Notes: generated by a model from the sequence alone, not told the origin. A stretch of DNA of 48,591 nt from Sphingomonas sp. (GCA_025936675.1 JAICSX010000016.1:1-48591); one strand, 5' to 3'. Numbered from the stretch's first letter, positions 9,135 through 18,776 are shown. Program-made: numbers and translations.

Positions 9135-10751
9135 ATGGATCGCGACGGGCTGGACCAAAATATCGTTCGGAGCAGCGAGGCTCCGCACGGCATGAATCCG
9201 GCCCTGATCGAGGCGGCGCTCGCGCTCAACGAAAACCGCCTCGATGTCGCCGAGCGAATCCTCAAGCCTCATCTGAAGAAGGACCCGTTCGACGTCGCCG
9301 CGATCCGGATGCTTGCCGAGCTCGCGGCGCGCATCGGTCGCTGGCGCGACGCCGAGGATTTGTTGCGCCGCGCCGTGGAGCTAGCTCCGGGTTGGACAGC
9401 GGCTCGAGCGAACCTGGCGCTGGTGCTCGGCCGAACGGGCCGCCCGGCGGAAGCCATGGCTTTGCTCGATGACATTCTTGCCGAAGAGCCCGACCGGGTT
9501 GGTCACTGGAACCTCAAGGCTGCGACACTCGGGCGGCTCGGTGATTTTGAGGATGCGATCCGTCTTTATGAGAGCGTCCTTCAACGCGCCCCGGCGCAAC
9601 CGCGCGTGTGGCTGAGCTACGGCCACATGCTGAAGACGATCGGCCGCCTTGAGGAGGGCGTCGCCGCATACCGCAAGGCGATTTCGCTCAAGGCTACGTT
9701 GGGCGAAGCCTGGTGGAGCCTTGCCAACCTCAAGACAGTCAAGTTCGACCAGGCCGACGTTGCCGCGATGACGGAGGCGCTGAAGGCGCCTGAGCTCGGC
9801 GACGAAGACCGCTTCCACCTCGACTTCGCCCTGGGCAAGGCATTCCACGACTCTGGGCGAACGGACGATGCATTTGCGCATTATGCGAGCGCGAATGCGC
9901 TGCGGTTGATGCATCATCCTTACGACGCTGCGAAGATCCGCGACAGCGTCGATCGCTGCATCAGGACTTTCACGGCGGAGATCTTTGCCAAGCATAGCGG
10001 CGGATGCGATGCACCGGACCCGATCTTCATTGTCGGAATGCCACGGGCAGGATCGACGCTGATCGAGCAGATCTTGTCGTCGCACAGCCTTGTTGAGGGC
10101 ACATCGGAGCTGCCGGACATTCCGGTACTCGCCAGGAAGTATGGAAATTATCCCTCCAGCTTGCTCATGCTGTCGTCGAACCAGCGGCGCGAGCTCGGCG
10201 AAGACTATCTGCGGCGCTCGTCGGTCCAGCGTCGGACCAACCGGCCCTTCTTCATCGACAAGCTGCCCAACAACTGGCTGTTCCTACCTTTCATTCAATT
10301 GATCCTGCCGAACGCCAAGATCATCGACGCGCGGCGCCATCCTCTCGGCTGCTGCTTGTCAAACTTCCGCCAGCATTTCGCGCGTGGGCAGGATTTCACC
10401 TACGATCTGGCAGACCTCGGCAGTTATTATGCCGATTATGTGCGGCTGATGGCGCATGTCGACGCAGTGCTTCCCGGACGAGTCCACCGCGTCATTTACG
10501 AGCGGATCGTTGAAGATACCGAAGCCGAGATCAGGCGCCTGCTCGATTATTGCGGACTGGAGTTCGAACCGGCCTGCCTGGAGTTTTACAAGACCGAGCG
10601 GGCGGTGCGTACGCCGAGCTCCGAGCAGGTGCGCCAGCCGATCTATCGGGACGCGACCGAGGACTGGCGAGCCTATGAGCGGTATCTGGATCCGCTCAAG
10701 GCGGCGCTCGGGCCCGTTCTCGATGCTTATCCCGCCGTTCCTGCGACCTGA
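9135..10751 (+). CDS. TPR-repeat sulfotransferase family protein
   Basis: A 538-residue two-part protein. Residues about 20-230 form tandem tetratricopeptide repeats, with alternating helices such as RWRDAEDLLRRAVELAPGW and FEDAIRLYESVLQRAP. Residues about 295-530 form a sulfotransferase domain: the PAPS-binding loop GMPRAGSTLIEQIL at about 301-314, then GTSELPDIP, DKLPNNWLFL and the DARRHPLGCCLSNF segment, which resembles the 3'-phosphate site. No signal peptide is seen, so it is probably cytoplasmic. The target is unknown; related enzymes sulfate tyrosines or carbohydrates. It sits between a secreted M28 peptidase gene (four bases away) and a TonB-dependent receptor gene (103 bases downstream). 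Confidence 0.88.
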   Translation: MDRDGLDQNIVRSSEAPHGMNPALIEAALALNENRLDVAERILKPHLKKDPFDVAAIRMLAELAARIGRWRDAEDLLRRAVELAPGWTAARANLALVLGRTGRPAEAMALLDDILAEEPDRVGHWNLKAATLGRLGDFEDAIRLYESVLQRAPAQPRVWLSYGHMLKTIGRLEEGVAAYRKAISLKATLGEAWWSLANLKTVKFDQADVAAMTEALKAPELGDEDRFHLDFALGKAFHDSGRTDDAFAHYASANALRLMHHPYDAAKIRDSVDRCIRTFTAEIFAKHSGGCDAPDPIFIVGMPRAGSTLIEQILSSHSLVEGTSELPDIPVLARKYGNYPSSLLMLSSNQRRELGEDYLRRSSVQRRTNRPFFIDKLPNNWLFLPFIQLILPNAKIIDARRHPLGCCLSNFRQHFARGQDFTYDLADLGSYYADYVRLMAHVDAVLPGRVHRVIYERIVEDTEAEIRRLLDYCGLEFEPACLEFYKTERAVRTPSSEQVRQPIYRDATEDWRAYERYLDPLKAALGPVLDAYPAVPAT

Positions 10752-10854
10752 AAGCAACGCCCCTGTAACAATCGTCGAGGGTGCGCCTTACGGCAGTTGA
10801 CTTTGCTCAAGCCGTCTGTCGCAATCCTGACACTTAGCCGAATGGGGGCATTCG

Positions 10855-13440
10855 ATGACGACCTTCCGCGCGCTGACCTTTGGTCTTCTTGCTTCGACAG
10901 CACTCGCAACGCCGGCTTTCGCGCAGAACACGCAGCCGCAGACGACCGGACAGTCGCCGGCTCCCGGTACGAACGCTACGGACGTCACGACGCCGCCGCC
11001 GCCTGTTCAGCAGAAGCAGGCAGCTGCGGGCGTGCCGGACCAAAGCGAGATCATCATCACCGCCACGAAGCGCGAAGAGAATCTGCAGAACGTGCCGATC
11101 AGCGTCCAGGTGCTCGGCACCCGCAAGCTCGATCAGCTGAACATCTCCAACTTCGAACAATATACGAAGCAGCTCCCATCGGTCAGCTTCCAGACGGCGC
11201 AACCTGGCTTCACCACCGTCTACATGCGCGGCGTCGCGACAGGGGGCGACGGCAATCACTCGGGTTCGTTGCCGTCGGTCGGCACGTATCTCGATGAGCA
11301 GCCCGTCACGACGATCGGCGGAACGCTCGACGTCCACATCTACGACATCGCGCGAATCGAGAGCCTCGCCGGCCCGCAGGGCACCCTTTACGGCGCCTCC
11401 AGCGAGGCGGGCACCATCCGGATCATCACCAACAAGCCCGAGATCGGCGTTCTCACTGGACGCGTCGACACCGAACTCAACGCAGTCGACCATGGCGATA
11501 TCGGCGGCAAGGCCGAGGGCATGGTGAACTTCCCGCTGGGCCCGCACATGGCTTTGAGGGTTGTCGGCTTCTACGAGCATGACGCGGGTTACATCGACAA
11601 CGTCTTTGGTTCGCGCACCTATCGGGGGCCAAGTGCTCCACCTATCGGCGAGGGCTTTGCACCTGAGCAGGACATCAGCTTCGACAATAAGCCTTTCGTC
11701 CGGAACAACTTCAACGGCGTAGATGTCTATGGCGGTCGTGCGGCGTTGAAGGTCGATCTCGACGACAATTGGACCGTGCTGCCGCAGATCATGTATCAGA
11801 ACACGATCGCGCACGGCGTTTTCTTCGAGAATGCCGATCTTCCGCCGCTGCAGACCGTGAGATTCCAGGACGAAATCGCGCGGGATCACTTCACCCAGGC
11901 AGCGCTCACGATCCAGGGGAAGATCGCGAACTTCGATGTAACCTATGCCGGCGCCTACATGGACCGCCCGCGCTACTCGACAAGCGATTACACCGACTAC
12001 ACCGATGCGTATGACAGTTATTACCAGAGCATTGGCTACAACGGCATTCTCGACGCGCTCAATTATCGCGACGACAACGGTAACCTGATCAATCCCCGGC
12101 AGCACATCGTCGGCCGGGATCATTTCAAGAAGTTGAGTCAGGAATTGCGGGTCGCAACCCCTGTCGATCAGCCGATCCGTGCACTGGTCGGTGCGTTCTA
12201 TCAGCGGCAGTCAAACGATATTTATCAGGACTACCTGGTCGACAATCTCGCCACAGGCCTGTCCGTTCCAGGCTATCCGGGCACGATCTGGCTAACGAGG
12301 CAGTATCGTGTCGATCGCGATTATGCGCTTTTCGGTGAGGCGAACTGGGATATTACGCACCAGCTAACGCTGACCGCGGGCGGACGATATTACAAATTCG
12401 ACAACACGCTGATTGGCTTCAACGGGTTCGGACCTAACAACCCCGATTTTTCTACCCTTGGCTACAATCGTTGCCTGACCGTGAATGGTCTTCAGCTCCG
12501 CAACGATCCAGGAAGCCCTCTAATCACGGGTGGAGTCGATAAGACTCCGTGCACCAATGTTGGCGTTGTTGTGAATGGAAATCTCGAGCCCAAGCGCAGC
12601 AAGGCTACCGGTTTTATTCACCGGCTGAACTTGCAATGGAAGCCGCAGCAAGGGCTGATGTTCTACGCGACCTGGTCGCGCGGATTCCGTCCTGGCGGCA
12701 TCAACCGCCAGCCAACTGCGCCGGCCTACAACGCTGACTTCCTGACCAACTACGAGGCTGGATGGAAAACGACATTCGCGGGCAATCGGGTGCGTTGGAA
12801 CGGAGCCGTCTATCATCAGATATGGAAGGCATTTCAATTCAGCTTCCTCGGCGCGAACAGCCTTACGGTCATCCAAAATGGTCGTGACGCGAAGATCAAT
12901 GGCGTTGAGAGCGACCTGAATTACGTCAGCGGCGGGCTGACGCTGACGTTGACGGGCGCTTACACCGACGCCAAGACGAGCGGAGCAATTTGCCATTCGT
13001 CGGTTGATCCATCCGCGGATTGTTCTGCTGCTGGAGACTGGGTCATCACGCCTTCAGGAACGCGACTTCCCGTCACGCCCAAGTTCAAGGGAAGCGCGAC
13101 AGCGCGCTATCAGTGGCCATTGGGCGCCGGCAAGGCTCACGTTCAGGGCGTTGTCGCTTACCAGGGGTCGGCCAGTGCGGACATTCGCCAAAACACGACG
13201 GGCGATCCGTTGAACCCGGGCAACCCGAACGACTTCCTCGGCCGTATCCACGCATCGACGGTCGTCGATGGCTTCGTTGGCTGGGACTGGCACAATTACA
13301 ATATGGAATTGTTTGCTACGAACGTCTTCGATGTGCGCAATGAACTCTCCCGCTTTGTTCCGTGCAGTATTTGTACCCAGACGAAGATCGTCGTCGGGCG
13401 GCCGAGAACGATTGGCCTGCGCCTCGGAGCGAAGTTCTAG
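10855..13440 (+). CDS. TonB-dependent outer-membrane receptor
   Basis: An 861-residue outer-membrane receptor. It has a signal peptide (1-23, ATPAFAQ), a low-complexity Gln/Thr/Pro linker (about 25-60) and a TonB-box-like EIIITATKREE at about 65-75. A full plug domain follows (NVPISVQVLG to RIITNKPEIG, with the YMRGVATGG and GPQGTLYGASSEAGT motifs), then a 22-stranded barrel ending in the aromatic-rich GLRLGAKF. This is the large sphingomonad type that imports siderophores, glycans or other bulky nutrients; substrate unknown. It follows the TPR-sulfotransferase gene. An AATGGGGGC stretch precedes the ATG. Four cysteines in the last third (about two pairs) could form disulfides in extracellular loops. 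Confidence 0.95.
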   Translation: MTTFRALTFGLLASTALATPAFAQNTQPQTTGQSPAPGTNATDVTTPPPPVQQKQAAAGVPDQSEIIITATKREENLQNVPISVQVLGTRKLDQLNISNFEQYTKQLPSVSFQTAQPGFTTVYMRGVATGGDGNHSGSLPSVGTYLDEQPVTTIGGTLDVHIYDIARIESLAGPQGTLYGASSEAGTIRIITNKPEIGVLTGRVDTELNAVDHGDIGGKAEGMVNFPLGPHMALRVVGFYEHDAGYIDNVFGSRTYRGPSAPPIGEGFAPEQDISFDNKPFVRNNFNGVDVYGGRAALKVDLDDNWTVLPQIMYQNTIAHGVFFENADLPPLQTVRFQDEIARDHFTQAALTIQGKIANFDVTYAGAYMDRPRYSTSDYTDYTDAYDSYYQSIGYNGILDALNYRDDNGNLINPRQHIVGRDHFKKLSQELRVATPVDQPIRALVGAFYQRQSNDIYQDYLVDNLATGLSVPGYPGTIWLTRQYRVDRDYALFGEANWDITHQLTLTAGGRYYKFDNTLIGFNGFGPNNPDFSTLGYNRCLTVNGLQLRNDPGSPLITGGVDKTPCTNVGVVVNGNLEPKRSKATGFIHRLNLQWKPQQGLMFYATWSRGFRPGGINRQPTAPAYNADFLTNYEAGWKTTFAGNRVRWNGAVYHQIWKAFQFSFLGANSLTVIQNGRDAKINGVESDLNYVSGGLTLTLTGAYTDAKTSGAICHSSVDPSADCSAAGDWVITPSGTRLPVTPKFKGSATARYQWPLGAGKAHVQGVVAYQGSASADIRQNTTGDPLNPGNPNDFLGRIHASTVVDGFVGWDWHNYNMELFATNVFDVRNELSRFVPCSICTQTKIVVGRPRTIGLRLGAKF

Positions 13441-13473
13441 CAACGGGTTTCGTCTTTCGCCGTTGAGCGGCTG

Positions 13474-14106
13474 ATGACTGTCGAGCCGCGTCGATTGCAC
13501 TGGCGATTCATCGTTTCGATTGTGGCGCTGGCGGGCATTTGGCTGGCGATGCTGCTTTTCGGCCGCGGCGCGATAGATCGTGACATCTACGAAGCGCTCT
13601 ATTCCGGCCATCGGCCCGCGCTTGTCGCGATTGCGCGGTTCTTCACATTCCTGGGCGAGCCGACGGTGCTCGTCGCGGCGGGGTTGCTGTTTGCGGCCTG
13701 GCTATGGCGCGACGGCCGCGGGCGCTTCGGCCTTGCGCTCCTGCTGGTGATCATGATTGGAAGGGGCCTCACCGAAGTCCAGAAATACTGGGTCGCACGC
13801 GCCCGGCCGGACCTCGAGCCACACCTCGTCGTTGTAAAAACTTCATCCTTCCCGAGCGGGCATGCGACGAGCTCGATGATCTTCTATTTGACGCTGGCGC
13901 TGGCACTCACTGCCGGGACGCGATGGCAGGGGCGAGCAGCCGCCGCCGCGGTGCTGCTATCGTTATGCGTCGGGCTGAGCCGCGTGATGCTGGGCGTTCA
14001 CTGGCCGAGCGACGTGATCGGCGGCTGGTCATTTGGTTTGCTCTGGGTGCTGCTGACGCTGAAGCCCGCGGAACGGCTGCTGCACTCGAATTTCCGTTCT
14101 GCCTGA
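13474..14106 (+). CDS. PAP2 family membrane phosphatase
   Basis: A 210-residue multi-pass membrane protein of the PAP2 superfamily (lipid phosphate or undecaprenyl-diphosphate phosphatase). The three-part active site is complete: KYWVARARP (motif 1), PSGH (motif 2) and SRVMLGVHWPSDV (motif 3). About six hydrophobic segments are visible and the catalytic motifs face the periplasm in the family. It starts 33 bases after the TonB receptor stop and is followed by a small membrane protein gene, so it could be co-transcribed. Likely role is dephosphorylation of a lipid carrier or phosphatidic acid; the exact substrate cannot be assigned. Confidence 0.9.
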   Translation: MTVEPRRLHWRFIVSIVALAGIWLAMLLFGRGAIDRDIYEALYSGHRPALVAIARFFTFLGEPTVLVAAGLLFAAWLWRDGRGRFGLALLLVIMIGRGLTEVQKYWVARARPDLEPHLVVVKTSSFPSGHATSSMIFYLTLALALTAGTRWQGRAAAAAVLLSLCVGLSRVMLGVHWPSDVIGGWSFGLLWVLLTLKPAERLLHSNFRSA

Positions 14107-14145
14107 ACTGCTGTATGCTCCGCGCTGCAATAGGGGAGGGCGCCA

Positions 14146-14352
14146 ATGACTCGCTCAAGACCTTTCACCTGGATCGCGGCGACGCTTTTTGCACTGGGCG
14201 CGATCATTCACATCATCCGGCTGTTCCTGCGATTCCAGATCGTCATCGGGAGCCACAGCATTCCGATGTGGTGTAGCTATCTCGCGATCGTCGTCGCGGC
14301 TTTCCTCAGCTGGATGCTCTGCCGGGAGGCGAGGGGGACGACGGGGCCCTAG
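14146..14352 (+). CDS. Small two-helix membrane protein
   Basis: A 68-residue protein with two hydrophobic helices (about 9-27 and 40-58), a basic N-terminus (MTRSRPF) and a polar tail. GGGGAGGG lies about six bases before the ATG. It follows the PAP2 phosphatase by 39 bases in the same direction. It ends three bases from the convergent ychF stop. No family is recognised; small membrane proteins of this shape are common hypothetical genes in sphingomonads. Confidence 0.65.
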   Translation: MTRSRPFTWIAATLFALGAIIHIIRLFLRFQIVIGSHSIPMWCSYLAIVVAAFLSWMLCREARGTTGP

Positions 14353-14355
14353 CCC

Positions 14356-15456
14356 TTATACGTTGAACCGGAATAGCATCACGTCGCCGTCCTGGACGAC
14401 ATAGTCTTTTCCTTCCGAGCGCAGCTTGCCGGCGTCGCGCGCGCCCGCTTCGCCGCCACAGGTGACGTAGTCGCCGTAGCTGACGGTCTCGGCGCGAATG
14501 AAGCCGCGTTCGAAGTCGGTGTGGATCTCGCCCGCCGCCTCGGGCGCCTTCGCCCCCTTGTGCACGGTCCAGGCGCGCGATTCCTTCGGTCCTGCGGTGT
14601 AGAAAGTGATGAGGCCCAGCAGCGCATAAGCGGCGTGGATCATTCGGTTTAGGCCGGTTTCGTGAAGACCGAGATCAGACAGGAAGGCTTCGCGCTCATC
14701 GGCGGCCAGCGTCGCGATCTCGGCCTCAATCGCCGCCGAGATGACAACCGCCTGCGCGCCTTCGGCGGCGGCTTTGTCGAAGACGCGCTCCGACAATGAA
14801 TTGCCGTTCGCTGCATCGCCCTCATCGACATTGCAGACATAAAGCACGGGCTTGGCGGTCAGCAGCTGCGCGCGCTTGAACGCCCTGGCTTCTTCCGCAT
14901 CTTTCGGCTGCACCAGCCGCGCCGGCTTGGACTCGCGCAGGAGGTCGAGCGCCTGGCCGAGCACAGATGCCTCGATCTTCGCTTCCTTGTCCCCCTGCTG
15001 CGCCTTCTTCACGAGATTGGGGACGCGGCGGTCGAGCGATTCCAGGTCGGCGAGCATCAGCTCGGTCTCGACGGTCTCGGCGTCGGCGATGGGATCGACG
15101 CGGCCCTCGACGTGGGTGACGTCGCCGCCTTCGAAGCAGCGCAGCACGTGAACGATGGCGTCGACCTCGCGGATGTTGGCGAGGAACTGGTTGCCCAGGC
15201 CTTCGCCTTTGCTCGCGCCACGCACCAGGCCGGCGATGTCCACGAACTCGATCTGCGTCTCGATCTCCTGAGCCGATTTGGCGATCTCGGCGATCTTGTC
15301 GAGGCGCGGATCAGGGACTGCGACGCGGCCGACATTGGGCTCGATCGTGCAGAACGGATAGTTCGCCGCCTGGGCGGCAGCAGTCTCGGTCAAGGCATTG
15401 AAAAGCGTCGATTTGCCAACATTCGGCAGGCCGACGATGCCGCAGCGGAAGCCCAT
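14356..15456 (-). CDS. ychF: Redox-regulated ATPase YchF (OLA1 family)
   Basis: A 366-residue P-loop ATPase of the Obg/YchF family, which binds ribosomes and is linked to oxidative stress responses. The G1 loop GLPNVGKST is at about 8-16, G3 (DIAGL) at about 70, and the NVDE-type G4 that switches specificity from GTP to ATP is present in [11 protein letters not shown] coiled coil lies in the middle (about 130-165), and the C-terminal TGS-like domain contains [14 protein letters not shown] and ends DVMLFRFNV. Length matches the family. It is convergent with the small membrane protein gene. A 2OG-oxygenase-like gene lies downstream-facing on the same strand, 34 bases upstream. Confidence 0.96.
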   Translation of the reverse strand: MGFRCGIVGLPNVGKSTLFNALTETAAAQAANYPFCTIEPNVGRVAVPDPRLDKIAEIAKSAQEIETQIEFVDIAGLVRGASKGEGLGNQFLANIREVDAIVHVLRCFEGGDVTHVEGRVDPIADAETVETELMLADLESLDRRVPNLVKKAQQGDKEAKIEASVLGQALDLLRESKPARLVQPKDAEEARAFKRAQLLTAKPVLYVCNVDEGDAANGNSLSERVFDKAAAEGAQAVVISAAIEAEIATLAADEREAFLSDLGLHETGLNRMIHAAYALLGLITFYTAGPKESRAWTVHKGAKAPEAAGEIHTDFERGFIRAETVSYGDYVTCGGEAGARDAGKLRSEGKDYVVQDGDVMLFRFNV

Positions 15457-15490
15457 TGATTGTCCTTGGATTTGGGGATTGGCGGCCCCT

Positions 15491-16063
15491 CTACGCGAAG
15501 TTGAACGAGATGCTCAACCGCTCGCCGCGTCCGCTTCCGGTGAGCACTTCGTGCCTCAGCCAGCTTTCCCACATGAGAAGCAGACCGGGATAGGGGTCAA
15601 CCCTAACAAAAGTGTCTCGCCGTGGCGGCGCGGACATCATCAGCGGCAAGCGCGGGTCCTCGAAGCGAATTGCGCCGGAGCCCTTGGGCGCCTCGACGTA
15701 GAGCGTCCCCGAGATGATGCTGTGCGGGTGGATGTGTCCACTGTGCTGCCCACCGGCTTTCAACAGATTCACCCACAGGCTGTCGAGCCGCGGCTTTTGC
15801 TGAAGGTCGAACGCCTCGCGCGCGAATTCGCATGCATGGCGGCTTAGCTGCTTCGCTAGCTCAGCGAACGCAGGATCGCGCTTCGGCAGGTCGTTCAGGG
15901 AAGCATAGCTCGTATAACCCGCGTAATGATGCTCCTTCGACCAGCGGCGGCCGGCTCGATCGTCCTCTGACAGCATTCGGATCGAATGCGCGAGCGCGCT
16001 CAACAGCGCCTCGTCGCCGATTTCCGCGTCATAAAGTGTGGTGACGAAAAGCTCGCGCATCAT
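15491..16063 (-). CDS. TIGR02466 family putative 2OG-Fe(II) oxygenase
   Basis: A 190-residue protein matching the TIGR02466 pattern, a putative 2-oxoglutarate/Fe(II)-dependent dioxygenase. The jelly-roll iron motif is visible in SGHIHPHSIISGTLYVEAP (HxH, with the partner His in the C-terminal LRHEVLTGSG) and the 2OG-binding Arg is probably in GRGERLSISFN. The product and substrate are unknown. It lies between ychF (34 bases downstream on the same strand) and a divergent TonB-dependent receptor gene (121 bases). This pairing of an oxygenase-like gene with an outer-membrane receptor may reflect iron-responsive expression, but no clear Fur box was identified. Confidence 0.82.
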   Translation of the reverse strand: MMRELFVTTLYDAEIGDEALLSALAHSIRMLSEDDRAGRRWSKEHHYAGYTSYASLNDLPKRDPAFAELAKQLSRHACEFAREAFDLQQKPRLDSLWVNLLKAGGQHSGHIHPHSIISGTLYVEAPKGSGAIRFEDPRLPLMMSAPPRRDTFVRVDPYPGLLLMWESWLRHEVLTGSGRGERLSISFNFA

Positions 16064-16184
16064 TCTCCCCTAAAGCCCTTCGCCGTTCGCAGATACATCG
16101 AAGCGCAAGCGCACCTTGCAGAAAGCGGCATTCGCCGAACCGCCCCCGCGCCCATGGCGACAGCGGACGACGAGGGAGTGAGGT

Positions 16185-18113
16185 ATGAGTTCGCGGCCGC
16201 TATTTCTTGGAATTGCGGCAGCGGTCATCGCGTCGGTACCGAGCGCGGCGTCCAGCCAATCCCGTTCGAGCGATAATGCAGTCACCCAGGCAGAGGACGC
16301 ATTTGGATTCAGCGTGGGGCGTGAAAGCCTAGGCATCTATAATGCGGGGAACGTTCGCGGCTTTTCACCAATCGCCGCTGGCAATCTTCGCATCGACGGG
16401 CTCTATTTCGACCAGCAATGGGGCCTTTCCGGAACGCTCCTCGATTCAACGAGCATCAAGGTTGGATTGTCCGCCCAAGGTTATCCCTTTGCGGCCCCCA
16501 GCGGCATCGTCGACCAGACGCTGCGCCATCCCGGCGACAAGGCCGGTGCCTCGGCGGTCGCGAACTGGGATAGCTACGGCACCTACGGTCTAGAGGTCGA
16601 TGGTACGCTGCCGGTCAGCTCGACCCTCTCCATCGGCTATGGGTTCAACGGGACACATCAAGCCTTCCCCGACGGCACCAACAATTTCAATCACACCGAA
16701 AGCCTGATCGTGCGTTGGCGGCCGACTTCAGCGATCGAAATCATGCCATTCTGGACTCTCAACAACGACTATAATGATGAAGCGGGCACCTTCTACGTTC
16801 CTGCGGGTGCCTTCTTGCCCAAATTGCCGCGGCTTGATCACAACGAAGGGCCCGGATGGGCCGACTTCCGATACAAGGGCCTGAACGAAGGTTTGCTCGC
16901 CTCAGCACGCCTGTCGCAGAACTGGCTGCTGCGCTTCGGCGCCTTTCGCTCGGTCTGGGACGTAAAGCACAGTTATTCCGGCCTCTTCGTAGACGAGCAG
17001 CCTGACGGAACCGGAGACAGGCAGCTGTTCATTGATCCGCCGAATAGACAGCAATCGGACAGCGGCGAGGTCCGGCTGACGCACAGCATTCCCGACGGCC
17101 CGCGGCTGCACGTCATTCACCTCAGCGTCCGCAGGCGCGACACCAAGCAGGAATTCGGCGGATCCGATTTCATCGATTTCGGTCCCGGCCGCATCGGGGA
17201 TGACGTGACCGCGCCTGTGCCGGACTCGTTCCATTTCACGCAAGAAAGCCACGACCACGTGCAGCAGACGACTGCCGGCGTCGCTTACGATGGCAGATGG
17301 AAGAATGTGGGAGAGATCAGCTTCGGCATCTCGAAGGCGAGATTCCGCAAGGAAACGGATATTCCCGGCGATCCGCCGGCAATCACGCGCTCGAGCCCGT
17401 TGCTTTACAACGCGACCGCAGCGGCGAACGTAACGAAATCGATCATCGTCTATGCAGGATACGCGCGCGGCCTCGAGGAGAACGGCATCGCCCCCGATAG
17501 CGCCGCGAATCGCAAGCAGCCGCTACCCGCTATCCTCACACAGCAGAAGGATGCGGGCATCCGTTTCAACGTCACGAAGAGCATCAAGGCCGTCGCGGGT
17601 GTCTTCGACCTGACGAAGCCCTATTTCGGCTTCGATTCAGCCAACGTCTACCGCCAGGTCGGTACAGTAGAAAGCAAAGGCGCCGAATTCTCGGTCTCCG
17701 GCGCGCTCACATCCAGGCTGGACGTCGTTGCCGGCGGCATGATCCTCGATCCCAAGGTCACGGCGTCGAACGCTGTCGGGAATGTCGGATCGAAGCCAGT
17801 CGGGCTTCCCACGCATTTGCTGATCAGCAATGCGAACTGGAAAACGCCCTTTATCAAAGGGCTGGAGCTCGACCTGGCGGTGTTGCACCGCGGGCGAACA
17901 CCGGCGAGGACCGACAATTCGGTGTTCCTGCCGCCGCGAGCCCGCGTCGACCTCGGCAGCCACTATCGATTCAAGCTGGCGGGGCGCAGCGCGACCTTCC
18001 GGCTGCAGCTCGTCAACCTGTTCAACAATGAAGGGTGGGGTTTGGCTGGGTCGGGCGTCTACACCGGGAATTCTGGCCGATACGTCCAAGGCTATCTCGC
18101 AGTCGATTTTTAG
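16185..18113 (+). CDS. TonB-dependent receptor with shortened plug
   Basis: A 642-residue outer-membrane receptor with a signal peptide (1-25, SAASSQS). The plug region is short: it starts at about DAFGFSVGRESLGIY and passes through NVRGFSPIAAGNLRIDG, without the usual TonB box and first plug strands. The barrel runs to the C-terminus, which ends GYLAVDF with terminal Phe. Receptors of this form occur in sphingomonads and xanthomonads and are probably for siderophore-like ligands; the ligand is unknown. GGGAG lies a few bases upstream of the ATG. Its stop overlaps the convergent pth stop by four bases. Confidence 0.85.
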   Translation: MSSRPLFLGIAAAVIASVPSAASSQSRSSDNAVTQAEDAFGFSVGRESLGIYNAGNVRGFSPIAAGNLRIDGLYFDQQWGLSGTLLDSTSIKVGLSAQGYPFAAPSGIVDQTLRHPGDKAGASAVANWDSYGTYGLEVDGTLPVSSTLSIGYGFNGTHQAFPDGTNNFNHTESLIVRWRPTSAIEIMPFWTLNNDYNDEAGTFYVPAGAFLPKLPRLDHNEGPGWADFRYKGLNEGLLASARLSQNWLLRFGAFRSVWDVKHSYSGLFVDEQPDGTGDRQLFIDPPNRQQSDSGEVRLTHSIPDGPRLHVIHLSVRRRDTKQEFGGSDFIDFGPGRIGDDVTAPVPDSFHFTQESHDHVQQTTAGVAYDGRWKNVGEISFGISKARFRKETDIPGDPPAITRSSPLLYNATAAANVTKSIIVYAGYARGLEENGIAPDSAANRKQPLPAILTQQKDAGIRFNVTKSIKAVAGVFDLTKPYFGFDSANVYRQVGTVESKGAEFSVSGALTSRLDVVAGGMILDPKVTASNAVGNVGSKPVGLPTHLLISNANWKTPFIKGLELDLAVLHRGRTPARTDNSVFLPPRARVDLGSHYRFKLAGRSATFRLQLVNLFNNEGWGLAGSGVYTGNSGRYVQGYLAVDF

Positions 18114-18691
18114 TCGGGCTGCTGGAGCCGAAGTGCGACCTCGCTCATGAAACGTGCATCGTCGCCGTCGGCGAGCCATTCTGCCTCTGACGCGATCGCA
18201 CCGAGAACGTCGGACAGCGGCTCCATCTCCGCTTTGGCATAATTGCCGAGCACATGCTTGGTGACGAGGTCCTTGCGGCCCGGCCCGGGGTGCCCGATGC
18301 CGATCCGCACTCGGCGGAAGTCGGGGCCTAGTGCTGCGTCGATGGACCGGAGGCCGTTGTGCCCAGCAGTCCCGCCACCGACCTTCACCTTCACCTTGAA
18401 CGGCGCGAGGTCGAGCTCGTCGTGGAAGACGGTGAGCGCGTCGAGATCGAGCTTGTAGAAACGCATTGCCTGCTGAACCGCGTCGCCACTGTCATTCATG
18501 AACGTCTGCGGCTTCAGGAGCAGCACGCGGTCGCGGCCGATTCGCCCCTCCGAGATCAGGCTGCGGAACTTTTTCGACCAGGGTCCGAATTCATGCGCCT
18601 CATCGATGATGTCAGCGGCCATGAAACCGACATTGTGCCGCTGCAGCGCGTAGCGCGCGCCCGGATTGCCGAGACCGACCCAGAGTTGCAT
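18110..18691 (-). CDS. pth: Peptidyl-tRNA hydrolase
   Basis: Releases tRNA from peptidyl-tRNA that dropped off the ribosome. The 193-residue protein starts MQLWVGLGNPG, the usual N-terminus; the frame is open 55 codons upstream without homology. Active-site residues are all present: Asn in GNPG, His in RHNVGF, Asn in FMNDSG, Asp in HDELDL and Asn in GHNGLRS. It follows rplY on the same strand with an intrinsic terminator between them. The rplY-pth pair is a standard bacterial arrangement. The stop codon overlaps the end of the convergent TonB receptor gene by four bases. Confidence 0.96.
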   Translation of the reverse strand: MQLWVGLGNPGARYALQRHNVGFMAADIIDEAHEFGPWSKKFRSLISEGRIGRDRVLLLKPQTFMNDSGDAVQQAMRFYKLDLDALTVFHDELDLAPFKVKVKVGGGTAGHNGLRSIDAALGPDFRRVRIGIGHPGPGRKDLVTKHVLGNYAKAEMEPLSDVLGAIASEAEWLADGDDARFMSEVALRLQQPD

Positions 18692-18717
18692 GCGCTCACC
18701 TAGCGTGAGGAGGGCGC

Positions 18718-18752
18718 AAAAAGAAACCGCCCGTCGGTGAGGGCGAGCGGTT
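18718..18752 (-). terminator. Intrinsic terminator after rplY
   Basis: Read on the minus strand, AACCGC is followed by a loop containing a CCC/GGG pair and then GCGGTT, giving a stem of at least six base pairs. It runs directly into TTTCTTTTT. It lies between the rplY stop and the pth start, so it should end or reduce transcripts leaving rplY before pth. Seen directly; folding was done by eye. Confidence 0.65.
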
Positions 18753-18776
18753 CCTGTAATCCAAAGCGATGGAAGA

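Noticed and set aside
10834..12123. 429-codon minus-strand frame inside the TonB receptor gene
   Set aside because: Antisense shadow of a real gene; no family motif and no ribosome site.
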